A stretch of DNA of 64,000 nt from Bradysia coprophila (GCF_014529535.1 NW_023503555.1:7750001-7814000), one strand, 5' to 3'. Shown: positions 25,748-37,133, numbered from the stretch's first letter. The notes: generated by a model not told the origin, from the letters alone. Numbers and translations are program-made.

Positions 25748-26187
25748 TTAAGCAAAAATTTCCATTTCGCCCATGGTTTATATATTGTGGCTGGGACATT
25801 GTGTAGAGCGAATCTTTATTCTCGGAAACTATGGTTCAAGTTATTTGTCACCCGCCCGTGTGCATTAGGTGAAAATTTTGTAGTTATATGGAGGCGACTT
25901 AAACTTAGTTCCTGGGACTAATCTTTTCGCAGAAGATTTGGAAATGGCAGAAAACATTCCGACTTTTAAGTGATGATCAAACTGGCATGGTGGCATGAAC
26001 ACAGAAACTCAAAATCGGCCTGCGATTATTGACCTGATTGGTGAATATTTTCATGATATTTAATCTAGATTTGGGACAAAATACCAAAGGATTGCAGCTG
26101 CAACTTCAGCTCGCCTTTGATCGTCGGATTGTGTGAAATTGACGATTTATTTTGTAGTGAGCGACACTTTCGCAAGGCTGTAAACGG

Positions 26188-26288
26188 GATGGTCACGCAG
26201 ACCGCCATTTTATTAGATAAAATTTTTGTATGCAATTCACCATGCATCAAGTGTGGTGTGTCACCCGCGTATCTGTATCTGCGTGTAC
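26188..26288. mobile_element. Solo relative of the 133-bp array unit
   Basis: GGTCACGCAGACCGCCATTT on the left and ACCCGCGTATCTGTATCTGC on the right match the two ends of the array at 21451-22919, with one shortened unit between. It looks like the unexpanded form of the same element. Confidence 0.65.
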
Positions 26289-26593
26289 TCCCCTTGCACT
26301 TTCGTAGGGAAATATTGTCTCCGTCACTTAATTATGTTCTTTAATTCAAAAATACGTCGGTTTACCAATTCGGGCCAGCCCATAAAGCAATCAATGAAAT
26401 GTAAAGTAGGAGTACATGCCATGTAGAGTTACGGCGAAATTGGATTTTATCGTTCGGTACACCTCCACATCTTCACAAGTTGCTTTCATTATAAAAAAAA
26501 ATTCAAGTTCCAATAATCCAAATGTTAAATTTCTTTATGTAGAAATATTAAACTAAAAGTTCAGCAGTATTAAGTCTGCTCAATTAAAAATCG

Positions 26594-29420
26594 TCTTTTT
26601 TTTATTATTATTATTATTCTCCATTCAAAAAACATTGAAGGCTCAGAGCCTGTACATGTTTACTTTTAAATCATTTAAATGCTACTCTCAATCAACTAAA
26701 ATTAAATCCATTATAAATCAATCAATTACATAGAAAAATAAAACGAAAACGAGCCATCAGAACAGTCGGAGCGTTTGCTGCGACTGAGCCCCGTACAAAC
26801 CCGTATATCTATTGCGTACGTGACCCTAGTGCGTCTATCACCCTACTTTGACCGTAAGCCTATTGCGCCGGTTAATGTAGTTAAAGTAAAATTATTATGT
26901 AATGTGTACATCTTATAAATTGCGCATAGCGCAATTACGAAGCCCCGTACGACGTTCCTTTCAAATGAAACAAAAATTTCAAATCGCCCTAAAAATTTTA
27001 TTTTTTTGAAGTGCCTAGTGTCGGCCTCAGTCCGAGGACCCAAATTTAAAAATTTTTTCAACTACATTCTATTCGGCCTTTGATTACCTTCCAAATGAAA
27101 CAAAAATTACGAAAAACGGATGAAATTTGCTCGAGTTATATGTAAAATACACATAGGGCCCTAGTAGTGGCCTTAGTCCAGGGACCCAAATTTAATTTTT
27201 TTTCAAGAACATTCTATTCGGCCTTTGATTACCTTCCAAATGAAACAAAAATTACGAAAACGGATGAAATTTACTCGAGTTATATGTGAAATACACATAG
27301 GGCCCTAGTAGCATTTCACTTCTAAGGCCCTAACTCACGGTCCACTCACCCGATTTTAAAAAACTTTTTTTTCCTGGAATGGTATTGACAATACCTATCA
27401 TTTGCCGTGTCATCTACATTTCCATCGTTTATTTTGCCATAAATATCACCAAAACACCTTAAATCACTTAGGTGGTCCTAACTCACGAAGGGCCGACCCG
27501 AATATGCCCATCTTCGAACTTAGCCTCACTATTTCGACTATCTTTCAGGGAAAATTTATTTTTTTGAAATCTGATTTGATTTACTCAAGATATCGACGTG
27601 ACGGACAGACAGACGGACAGACAAAATTTTTATTGCAGATTCGTCATCTATGAACATAGGCAAACACTTTGCCCTTACCGTCTGCTTCGAATTCCATCAA
27701 TTACACACGGCATCGTAATCCTATAAGCCCCTTCGTACTTCGTACGGGGCTAAAAACAAACAAAAATTAAATCAATAAATCGAAAAAACTAAGAAATTAG
27801 TTAAACAAAAAAGAAAAAAAAATATCTAAATCAAATGAATCTAATCAAAATTAAAATTAAATTGAAATTCGTTTAAATAGAAAACAGGGAAAAAAAATCT
27901 AGCCAAAGCAGAATAACGTCTAAGCGCAAGAAACGACGGAGCTGTACTTTCACCAACTGAAGACATAGTCAAGAGATGATCGGAAAATATCGAATAGATG
28001 ACTTTTCAGATCGCGCTTGAACGCTGTTACGCTATTTGAGTCACGTAATGCCGATGGTAAACTGTTAAAGAAACAAAAACCACGGACTTCTATTGCCTGC
28101 CGTCCAAAGCCGGTTCGGGAAAACGAAGGATGAAGGAGATCTCTTCCTCTTGTCGAGTGGTCGTGAATGTCACCATTCGTTCTCAACTCAACATCATGCT
28201 TCATCAGGTCGTTCTTCAGAGAAAAAACTAGCGTCGCTGTCTGAAGGGCATTGAAATGATGGATCGGTAGAATCGATCCATTGAACTAGTCTTTGACAGA
28301 ATCTCTGGAATTCAAACCGTGCATATTACGCAGTGCTCTTTTCTGGAGCAGCAACATATCATTCAATGCACCAACTGGTGCCGTATTCCAAATCGGATTC
28401 AAGTAATTTAAGTGCGAATGCACGAACGAAAAATATAAATTGAACAGAGCTCGCCTTGGTATCAGAAACCTCAGACGCCTGAAAACACCGACGATTGGTG
28501 AGATTTTCCTAATGACTTTGGTCAAGTGGTCATTCCACGTGAAGCTTTCATTAATGTAGAGCCCTAGGTACTTCACAACTCTCTTCCGCGAAAGAGGTTC
28601 ACCATCGCAGATCAGCTCAAAATCCTCTGAAGATTCCACGAGGTTACGATTGAACAAGACGTAATTAGACTTCGATGCATTGACAAACAAGCAATTCTGA
28701 GATGACCAATAATTCAGTAAACAAAGATCACTCTGCATCATCGACCGAAGGTCGTTAGGTGATCGCGTTGCATATTTGAAAGTCGTATCGTCGGCGTACA
28801 GGTAAAGAGTTCCTTTAAAATTCAACTTAAACAAGTCGTACAGAAACACAATGAACAAAAGAGATGATAATGCAGAGCCTTGGGGGACTCCACAAATCAC
28901 CTCTTTTGGTGTGCTTTCAGTGCCTGCCACACTAACGAACTGCCTTCTGCCAGTCAAGTAATTCTTTATGAGATCATATGACTTACCACTTAGACCCATG
29001 CATTGTAGTTTATTCAGAAGAATGGAATGGTTTTACCGAATCAAACGCTTTTTTAAAGTCAACAAAAAGACAGCCGACTTGTAGTCTTTCATTTAAATTT
29101 CGTCTCAACCTCGTACACAAATCCAAACAGCACGCTAGAGTGTTTGATTTCTTCAAGAACCCAAACTGCTTCATGTTAAAAAAACCCTCGGAGTCAAGTT
29201 TGGCATACAATTGCTCATAACGAATTCTCTCAACCAGCTTTGACAACACTGAGAGCAGTGAAATCGGTCTGTAATTGCCCATTTCAGTCGTGTCACCCCC
29301 CTTAGACAACACAATTACCTTCGCGTGTTTCAAAACGTCGTCATAACGCGATTCACAGATGCACCTATTGATCAAGGACGTAAGACAGTTCAGCAGAAGC
29401 ACCTTGTAACGTTTCTTGAA
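26594..29420 (-). mobile_element. 5'-truncated LINE with broken reverse transcriptase
   Basis: The minus strand encodes a non-LTR reverse transcriptase with no upstream endonuclease, so the copy is 5' truncated. Seen in order: NYRPISLLSVLSKLVE, FVDFKKAFDSV (motif A), GVPQGSALSSLLFIVF (motif B), YLYADDT (motif C, catalytic YADD), VKYLGLYINESFTWNDHL, and a C-terminal domain (FCFFNSLPSALRDSNSVTAFKRDLKSHLF) common in Jockey/CR1/I-type LINEs. One extra base near 29020 shifts the frame, and one amber codon at 28283-28285 interrupts it; otherwise the frame stays open to 27950. The 3' end seems to be the (AAT)n tract near 26600-26616. A separate repeat element (26757-27757) sits in its 3' region. Clade assignment is not firm. 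Confidence 0.8.
26757..27757 (+). mobile_element. Helentron/DINE-like nonautonomous element, copy 1
   Basis: Shares its ends with 40316-41879. The left end reads CAGAACAGTCGGAGCG then AGCCCCGTAC; the right end is a stem-loop, GCCCC...CGTACTTCGTACGGGGCT, then AAAA. The centre holds two to three units of a roughly 145-bp repeat (units near 27117 and 27263) and a short ACGGACAGACAGACGGACAG run. It lies inside the 3' region of the LINE. Confidence 0.6.
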
Positions 29421-30344
29421 TCCTGAAATAAAAAGTTATGCAAAAGTAAACACACTGAGTGAAGAATTTTTCGTTCCTGAACGAGCCCCTAACGAGAGAA
29501 ACAAACCTTCCTCCTGCCATACAGTTATTCATTTTAACATTCAAATTTAAAAAAAATCGTTTATTTTGGCGCAAATTGAACACTAGCGTCACCGGCTCAA
29601 AATGTCATTTCGGCGTTGTTTGTCATGGAACACTTTGACACTCGATGTCATCACTGCTTTCACCACAAAAACAATAGCATATTCACCATTTTCATTTTCA
29701 ATTTGCTGGTGGTTCAATTCGATTCCTCCAGCTTGTTTGTAGCCGTAATAAAGTGTTCTGAACATTTTAATTTTATCAATTGCGTAGACAGTGTTCGCTG
29801 AACATTCAACAAAAGGAGTAATAGGTGAGCATCTTCGATTCCATTTGCCAAATTCCATCGACCGAATCAGCGGCCAAACTAACGTTTCTTTTTGTATACG
29901 GGACCTTGGTTCTGATTGGTTCGTATTGTTTTGCAATTGTCTTATAAATAGAAGTAACTGGATAAAGCAGAGACGCCTCCGACGCTCTTTTAATCGAAAA
30001 TCTAACCCAAACATTTTCGGTTTTCAACTGTTTGATCGTGACACCGGACGTCGAGTAACATCTTTCAATCGCTTAATCTAGACATTTCCAGGAAGTGAAG
30101 GAACGCCTATAGGTTCGCTATGATCTGTATACGTTAAAATCATATTACAAAACGCCAGACCTAACGTGACATTTTCATATGAATGACCCGTTCTGCAGTT
30201 TATTCTATGGCATTCGTCTTGTCTGTGTTATGTCACAAATGAATCTTCACCGACACTGACGCTTCTGCATATTCAAAGAGTTCTCCTCACGTCCATGCAC
30301 TTCCTGTTGATGTTCCGCTGAAATTTCTTTTCGTTTGTTTCAGA

Positions 30345-31586
30345 ATGCAATCGCTACCAACGGAACGAAAACGAAATCAACGCAAATCGCCACTGACACC
30401 GAAAAAATCATTCCGAAAAGAAGATTCACCACCAGTCGCGATGCGTGTGGGTGGACGAGTGAAGGTAACGAGATCAATTTTCGAATATTTCCTTCGAATG
30501 GTTCGGGATTTTTACATTGAAAATCATTTCAGAAAGCAAAAGTTCCGTTCGATCCGTCTGATGCTGTAACAAAGCGACGACAAACGGATTCGTGTTTGTC
30601 TATGAAAAGAGTTGCAGTTGGCAAAGACAGTCCCGTCGCACAATACAGCTGCTTTAATTGTAAAAAGTATGATAAGCCGGAGAACTTAGTTAACTGTAAG
30701 GCCGGCTGTTCGACTCATAGTAAGTTCAATTGCAGTCACGCGAGTACGTCGACGGTTTGACTTAATAAACTTCGAATATTCCAGTTCATCTCAATTGTCT
30801 GCAATCGATTTGCGAAAACTTTGGGAAAAATGAAGAACAGTCCTGGGAATGTAACAGCTGTCAATCATGCACCGTTTGCAATAAAGGCTCTTCTCCCCAG
30901 AAACCCATTCTGAAATGCTATAACTGCTTCGCACACTTTCACGCAAAATGTCACGGCTCCGAGGACAAAATCAAAATCATCAAAGAGAATCGATTCTGCT
31001 GCGGCATTTGCGGCAAACACCCGAAACGAGTGTCAACACCGAGCCGAACTGTGACGGAAAAGCCGCGAGCATTCGCTCAACGGCGTGTGAAACCAACCGG
31101 TGCGGATAACAAATCGTCTGGCGGCGGTTTTCTCGGATTCAATGCAGACGAAGTGATCGAAACATCGTCATCGGATGAGGACGAATCCAATGATTTGGTT
31201 CAAACTGCACGCGTTCAACGACCGGCGCAAAATCGAATGCCACAACGGCATCCGAGCGGCACTGATGACGATGTGAGCAGTATAGATGCGTCCGATTGGT
31301 CAATTGAACAAGTTTTCAAATATTTTAAGAATATTTTTCCGAGACACGCGCACGTCTTCAAAGATCACGAGATCGATGGACCATCGCTCTATCTACTGTA
31401 ATAACCATTTTGTGCCTTATGCAGTTGAGAGTGTCGGCTCTAACTTTAATTTACTTTTCCAATTGCAGAAAACGAGGTGACATCGTCAAAGGGTTTGACA
31501 TTAAAATTGGACCGGCGCTGAAAATTTACGGCCATATATTGAAGCTGCAAACAAAGAACAACGACCCAACACTGTCGTGGCACTGA
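30345..31586 (+). CDS. Tandem PHD finger plus SAM domain chromatin protein (345 aa)
   Basis: Exons 30345-30464, 30533-30719, 30785-31397 and 31469-31586 join in phase (introns about 65-71 bp). An acceptor-like TTTCAG lies one base before the ATG, so upstream exons may exist. Residues 1-75 are basic. Next comes a DPF-type double PHD: CFNCKKYDKPENLVNC, then HLNCLQSIC, WECNSCQSCTVC, LKCYNCFAHFHAKCH and CCGIC, with Cys4-His-Cys3 patterns like d4/Requiem and KAT6 proteins. After an acidic/serine linker (ETSSSDEDES) a C-terminal SAM domain begins near WSIEQVF and includes EIDGPSLYLL and GPALKIYGHILKLQ, the form seen in Polycomb-type SAM proteins. Tandem PHDs read histone H3 tails and SAM domains oligomerise, so a nuclear chromatin role is expected. 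AATAAA at 31646-31651 is about 60 nt after the stop. Confidence 0.82.
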
Positions 31587-31941
31587 TTGAAAACGAAAAG
31601 GTTCATCGATATTGCATATTTTTGACGTAAAGTCTGAAGATTTATAATAAAAACGACAAATGAAACGAAATGTCTGTTCTTTCTCCAATCTCTTCAAGAT
31701 TGTATGTGTATATTAGAATCTAAATTAGTTTGACGAGGTTTTTTCAACGAAGACGTTTTTCTCATCTGCCTTTATCCTCTGACACTCCTTGTTCATCCTT
31801 TCATAAGAACAAAAGACTGAAACCACTGCTCATAGATTTGTGAGGCCATGGTAGAACAAAGCGAACAGCATGAGTATTCGTATAAGTGCAGCAATAAGGG
31901 TTTCTGGTTGTTGTAGCATTTCTTACTTGAAAAGGTTGTTT

Positions 31942-32238
31942 TCAAATCGATTGAATCGCGCAGAAACTTTCAGTTGACTTAAAAAATTCGGAAGACTTTG
32001 GAAATTCTCTCAATCGTCTTCTATATTTGTCATTTGTAGAAACTCTGTTCTGATCAACAACAGGAACGGATTGCAGTCTTCTCATTTGCGTTTGTGTTAT
32101 CGTAATTTCAAAATTATTCTTGACCAAATCAATAGTGCGACTTGTTGGACATTGTCTGCTACAATGTGGTTCTGCTACAATCCATTCGTTTATTTTGTTG
32201 TATTGTTCACTTGTAAATGTAGGGACGGTCTTCGACAT
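31942..32238 (-). CDS. Unrecognised open frame, possible exon or remnant (98 codons)
   Basis: Encodes FTSEQYNKINEWIVAEPHCS...TIDLVKNNFEITITQTQMRRL, which reads like a helix-turn-helix segment. The frame is open upstream of the first ATG, and a downstream minus-strand stretch (YERMNKECQRIKADEKNV) could be a further exon. No splice model was convincing. Not assigned. Confidence 0.25.
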   Translation of the reverse strand: MSKTVPTFTSEQYNKINEWIVAEPHCSRQCPTSRTIDLVKNNFEITITQTQMRRLQSVPVVDQNRVSTNDKYRRRLREFPKSSEFFKSTESFCAIQSI

Positions 32239-32391
32239 AGTTATACGGCTAACACCTGTATCGGCTGATCCATTTTGTGATTATGATCAAAGCGACGTAA
32301 GTCTTCAATGGTGTTTTGGATTTCATTCGAAACAGGTGGATTATTGGCCGTTGCAAGTGTAACATTTTCCAGAGGCTGAAATTTAGTTAAG

Positions 32392-32830
32392 AGTGATATC
32401 GCCAAAACTTGAACCAATTTTGGTGAAAATCAATACAATGGTTCGGCGATCCAGGCAAGCTATAGCTCGTTTGAATCGTCTTTCACTTCTAAGAAACAGG
32501 GATCTTTTGCTTTTTCGGTTAGTTTCCCATTTTCGGGGTGAACACGTGAAAAGTGATAGCATGTCAAGGGGTGGTGAAAACAGTTTTTTTTGTGATAGCT
32601 CAAGATAGACATGTTTCTAAAAGTTGAAAATTTGTAGGAATATAGGCCTTTGACAGACCTTCATAAAGAGTATAATCATCGGTATGGGCCGCCACCCGTT
32701 CTGGACTTACGACTCAAAATATGGTCAATGTTTGGACAGCCCCACTGGCTTGCAACAGAATTTATCCGCGGAACTGACTATAGGGTTTTGTAGCTGGCCG
32801 TACCCTCTTTCGTTCCACATATAATAAACC
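32392..32830. repeat. Dispersed repeat, copy 2
   Basis: Counterpart of 3417-3830. Diverged in the middle, similar at the ends and around GAGTATA and GCTGGCC. Confidence 0.65.
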
Positions 32831-33170
32831 TCAGATAAATTCTGTTGCAAGCCATAAAGTTAGTCGAAGTAAACTGTCGCTCCAGGAGACCCATATTTTT
32901 CAGTGTTTTCAACTTGTTTTTGGTCTTCAAACAGGCTGGAACGATGGAAATGAAATAAACTAAATTAAAATTTTACATGTTCAGCTCGAAATTGTCCTAA
33001 ACCGAGCGAACATTGGTCTTGAAAATGTTGCTTTCCTCCTACTTCGTAGTAGGTGGAAAACCTCCTTTCTTTGACTTCACAAAATGAACAGAAACTCAAT
33101 TGCTTGCTATGAATGTAGGTTTATTGTAAAGCACAAATTCCAGTTTCTCTGCATAGATGACGCATTTATC

Positions 33171-33204
33171 CATGACAGAGTAAAGCTTATTTTACTCTGC
33201 CGTG
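33171..33204. mobile_element. 34-bp TIR-only relative of the CACGGCAGAG family
   Basis: CATGACAGAGTAAA, six bases, then TTTACTCTGCCGTG. These are the two 14-bp ends of the 23856 element almost back to back, with two mismatches. ATTTATC occurs directly on both sides, a decayed target duplication. Confidence 0.65.
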
Positions 33205-33671
33205 ATTTATCGCGAAACTCATGCTTGATGGCACATTGTTTTGCTTCACTGCCGAAGTCGACAAAAAAATATATTTTTACAGAGTCGGTTAAGGCAGACT
33301 TTAATGCTGAGAAAGATCATTTGCGACAATGCAAAAGCATTTGGATGTGATGAGACAAAGCACCTAACAGGATAATAGAGGTTTTTACACGTCAAATAGA
33401 GTATTTTTTTGATACCAATAATACCATTAGCAGCCTTAATGGTAATTTTGCAATGACATTATGAAAAAAAGGTATGGAAATATTCGCATACTTCGATTAA
33501 AGTACTACTTTATTTTTTTCTATTACCCTGCTAGGTGCTTTGGATGAGAAGACGCTTAAAAAAATAGAAAATTCATCACAAGGACCAACCTAAATAGAGC
33601 ACAGTCAGTTGTCGAATGGATTTAACGTTTGAGTCGCTTGCTCATTCGGTTTTTGCGCTACTTTTTATTCC

Positions 33672-33861
33672 AGGAGATTCACTGCAACTTTATCAAAGAT
33701 CAAAATTTTGACCACTGGCAGTGCGATCGCATACCACAATTTTATGTGCAAACTTCGCGAAACATGGTAATTTTTGAATTTGTTGTTGAGAAAACGAATA
33801 AGCTGAAAATTCTGAGTTGCGTTTTCCATAGTAATCCGATCGGATATCGATGTTCACCATA
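33672..33861 (+). CDS. Unrecognised open frame after an acceptor-like site
   Basis: TTTTTATTCCAG precedes EIHCNFIKDQNFDHWQCDRI...CVFHSNPIGYRCSP and a stop; AATAAA follows near 33953. It may be a small gene's last exon or a remnant. No family recognised. Confidence 0.25.
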
Positions 33862-34065
33862 GGCTAAACGATATAAAACGCCGGATAATTGTCGATCCCA
33901 TCAACGCACAATTGTTCGTGTTTTTTTGCCCTGAGTCTAGTCGAAAAATCCTAATAAAAAGAATTGATTTTACTTCAAAAGTTTTATTTATTTTCTCACA
34001 AAACTGAGCTCAATTTAAACGCCACACTTGTGTCGTAATTCGATTGAAATTCGATTGTAAAAAGC

Positions 34066-35355
34066 TCAATTTGAAGCCACCAAGAGCAATATGTCTCTGT
34101 AATCGCCGGATGTAGCATCCTGTTGGAATTCGAATGAAAAATTTTGTTACACGTTTGGGATGATGACGATGTTCATGCCTCATTAATTTTACCAGCGACT
34201 GATCGTGATCACACATACCTTGATCGACGACTCCAAACTCTTTCCGGTTTTGTTGAAGAACCCTCTTTCAATGTCGCCTAAATCAACTTCAGATCGACTG
34301 ACAATAATTCGAATCAAAGTCTTGTGATTTGGAAAGTAACCGGTCAGTGCATTCTGCAGACGGTCCACAAAGAAATTCACTTTCGATTTGGACCATTCAA
34401 CTGCATGAAACAATCCGAGTCACATTAAATGGGAAAGAGTGAAATTTTACAATGTTCAACTAACTGATAGCCGAATATCCAGCTTTTGTCCATCCGCTGA
34501 ATTTTTCATTGATTGCGCTCTCGATATTATGTTCGGAAATTTTTTCGTATTCCTTGAATATTTGGGTAAGTTGTGGGAAGGAACGAGTAACCAAAATGGA
34601 ATTGAAAAGGTCCGGATCAGAACCCGGTTGACCGGCACCAGCTTCAAACAACGCAATCGCATCGGTTACAGCAGTACTATTATCCACTTGCTAATACAAA
34701 AACTCTAAATTTGGTCAAAAAAAAGCTGCCCCAATGTTGTGACCAAACTTACCGGATTTTCGTTACGATTACCCTGAACTAAAGAGACGCATAGCCTTTG
34801 AAACTGTCCACTTGTGTCTCCCTTCAAGTCAGACTCTAATGAATTGCCATACGTTTGTTGATACAGTTGAGAAACGGTTCTGACGTCGCTATTAGACAGA
34901 GCAACAAGAATTTCTAACCAAAAGAGATAAATTTTCATTGGATGACTACCCACTACCCAGCAATATCCCATCCCATTAATCATACCAATAATTGCTTCTT
35001 CGTCCGTTCCCATACCAGCAACGGCATCGTGTAATTCATTTGCATAAAACTGAAGGGATGGTGTCACTAATGCCACAATAGTATCTTCGAACTTTCCACT
35101 CAACTCTGATTTCAATTCGTCGACCAAGTCCTTGCCATACGCAGTTTTAAAAGACTTTTCAATTTCTAAACGTTGCTCGTTGCTTCTTCTACCAAAGAGT
35201 TCGATAATAGACGTTTCGTCTGTGCCGAAACCTTTCATGGCTTTCTGTAGAACTGCAGCATCTTTGACAGGGTTGAATCCATTAGCTGATCGAACAGTTG
35301 GTGAACCCTGAAGATAAGGCATTGACCGTTTTGAATATCGATAGTGACCTTTCAT
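34066..35355 (-). CDS. AnxB9: Annexin, AnxB9-like (5 exons, 330 aa)
   Basis: Calcium-dependent phospholipid-binding protein of membrane surfaces. Exons: 35355-34986, 34913-34753, 34690-34465, 34400-34219, 34119-34066; all phases agree, and 330 aa is normal for an annexin. Four annexin repeats are visible: MKGFGTDETSI, VAGMGTDEEAI, GAGQPGSDPDLFNSIL, and a fourth ending DATSGDYRDILLLV. KGDTSGQFQRLCVSLVQGNR and IIVSRSEVDLGDIE are close to insect annexin B9. Repeats 1 and 2 keep the G-x-G-T calcium loop. Repeat 4 has GYFPNHKT where annexins usually have G-L-G-T, so that calcium site looks lost. The ATG at 35355 is used; an in-frame ATG at 35322 would give 319 aa, nearer the usual start. Minus-strand AATAAA lies at 33983-33988. 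Confidence 0.92.
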
Positions 35356-35864
35356 GAAGCACTTTTACGGAAAAAGTGTGTTTTAAAAAAATTAGATATA
35401 TCAGGGAATAGATCAGTGTCGAATAGCGGTTTCTTCTCTCAAAAAGTGTCAAATGAGTTGTCAATTTCACAAAGCTAACCTCAAAAGATGTTTCGTTCAC
35501 AGAGCCGCCCCTTGAAATGTATGAAAATTTGTGTGGCATCTCACCATCCAATACTTTTTTTGTTCGATTTGAGGTTAGCTTTGTGAAAATGACAACTTAT
35601 TTGACAGCTCAAACGACATTGACAATGATCTATTTAGTCTCAAATTCTTGACGACCCGATACCTTCCTAGGTATGTGTTCCACGGCTTCGGGCAGAACTT
35701 TGGGAAACATTTTTTTTGTACAATTTTCTTTAAGAAATGTTTGTATTCAGGCGCTGAATCCGTCACTTAAAATTATATCAGTTGTTTTGAAAGTATGCAC
35801 AGCACAGGGACTTGCGTCACATTTCCCTTATGCGAGGTTTTTACTAATATTTATTTTGTATCAG

Positions 35865-36047
35865 GGACTGTTCACGAATGACGAAACGCGGTTAGACGGA
35901 GGCGATATTCGCGAAAACGTCATGGGTCCTTCCATATCAATACAGTGTGGATTTGAGCAATATTTCTTCGTACTGTCACTGATTGACGCTGTCGGCAAGT
36001 CGAAGTCGGTCTTCTGTGACATCACTAACTTTTGCTGGGATGACTAG
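35865..36047 (+). CDS. Possible orphan terminal exon (61 codons)
   Basis: TTTTGTATCAG precedes an open frame GLFTNDETRLDGGDIREN... ending FCDITNFCWDD then stop. The acceptor, balanced composition and cysteines suggest a real exon or remnant. I do not recognise the family and found no upstream exon; the open frame 5' of the acceptor looks like noise. Confidence 0.3.
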   Translation, partial: GLFTNDETRLDGGDIRENVMGPSISIQCGFEQYFFVLSLIDAVGKSKSVFCDITNFCWDD

Positions 36048-36556
36048 AAAAATATTCGCGCAATCTATCAACATCAACAAAGTGGAACAGTTTAATTAGT
36101 GTAGATCGCGGCAGATAGCTACTTGACTCCAACATACGCAATTGCCACACATGCCAGAGTGGCATTGCCAGTACTGACTGTTTCGTCAAGAGGACTAAAT
36201 TTTTGGTGGTTTACATTGGCATTGGCCTTTATAACAAATATGTTTTTACCTGACCATTTACTGTATTTCTGGCAATAAAGAATATTAAAACCAACGAAGT
36301 GCACTTCATATTTTAAAAATAATTTCGATAATTGAAAAAAAAAAACTTCCAACTCACTGGATGTTACCTTCTTATACAACTGTCTAAGAATTACCAAATA
36401 TGTTAAAATGCGGTAATTTTCTGTGTTAAGCTTATGGATACAGTAAATGGAACACCTGAACAAATTTAGTAAACCGATGCGATACGAAAATGTGCACACC
36501 TTATATTGATACACGAAAAAGGCACCTAACAAGATGAAGTGAAATTTAACGAACAT

Positions 36557-36678
36557 CAGTGCCGGACTGGCTCAAAAAAGCCCTTCGGGCGTTATATGAA
36601 GAAATTTTTCGAAAGACCCTTCGTCGCATTTTATCCATACAAAAATCAAAAGGCCCTTCGGGAATCAGCGCGGCACTG
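36557..36678. mobile_element. hAT-type MITE, CAGTGCCG ends, 122 bp
   Basis: CAGTGCCGGACTGGC at the left and GCGCGGCACTG at the right, with two inner GGCCCTTCGGG-like blocks. Flanks acgaacat and atgaatat match at six of eight positions. Confidence 0.65.
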
Positions 36679-36796
36679 ATGAATATCTTTTGGAAACGAC
36701 TAATCTGAGATGAGCTCTGATCGACGTTCTCTTATGTATCAACAAGAAAAACCGCACAGGTCGGCTAAAGAAGTAAAAGACAGTTAGTTAACTCGA

Positions 36797-37030
36797 ACTG
36801 CAACTTATTCAGTTCGTGATGTTTCAATGTATTTTGGTTCAGTTGAACTTCATCTGGTCAGTTCGACACTTTTCGATGTATTTTGGTTCAATTGAACTGC
36901 ATCTGGTCATTTCGTGATTTTTCAATGCATTTTGGCTCAGTTGACCTTCATCCGATCAGTTGGGGATTTTTCAATGCATTTTGGTTCAGTCGAACTTCAT
37001 CTGGTCTGTTCGACAATTTTGGTTCAATTA
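36797..37030 (+). repeat. 49-bp tandem repeat, about 4.5 units
   Basis: ATTTTGGTTCAGTTGAACTT landmarks at 36831, 36880, 36929 and 36978, with TTCATCTGGTCAGTTCG between. It lies about 100 bp beyond the esterase poly(A) signal. Confidence 0.85.
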
Positions 37031-37133
37031 AAAGTGAGTTCACTATCTATGTAAGTAGGTCGAAGAACCTTTTTCGAACTCGTTCAACATCAGTTAAGAA
37101 CAAAAAAATAAAAAATGGAAACCTTTTGAGTGG

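Noticed and set aside
29589-30014. 141-codon minus-strand open frame upstream of the PHD-SAM gene
   Set aside because: No recognisable domain; several frames are open here by chance.
36119-36556. 145-codon minus-strand open frame
   Set aside because: Composition is like A+T-rich noise, no domain is recognised, and it abuts a MITE.
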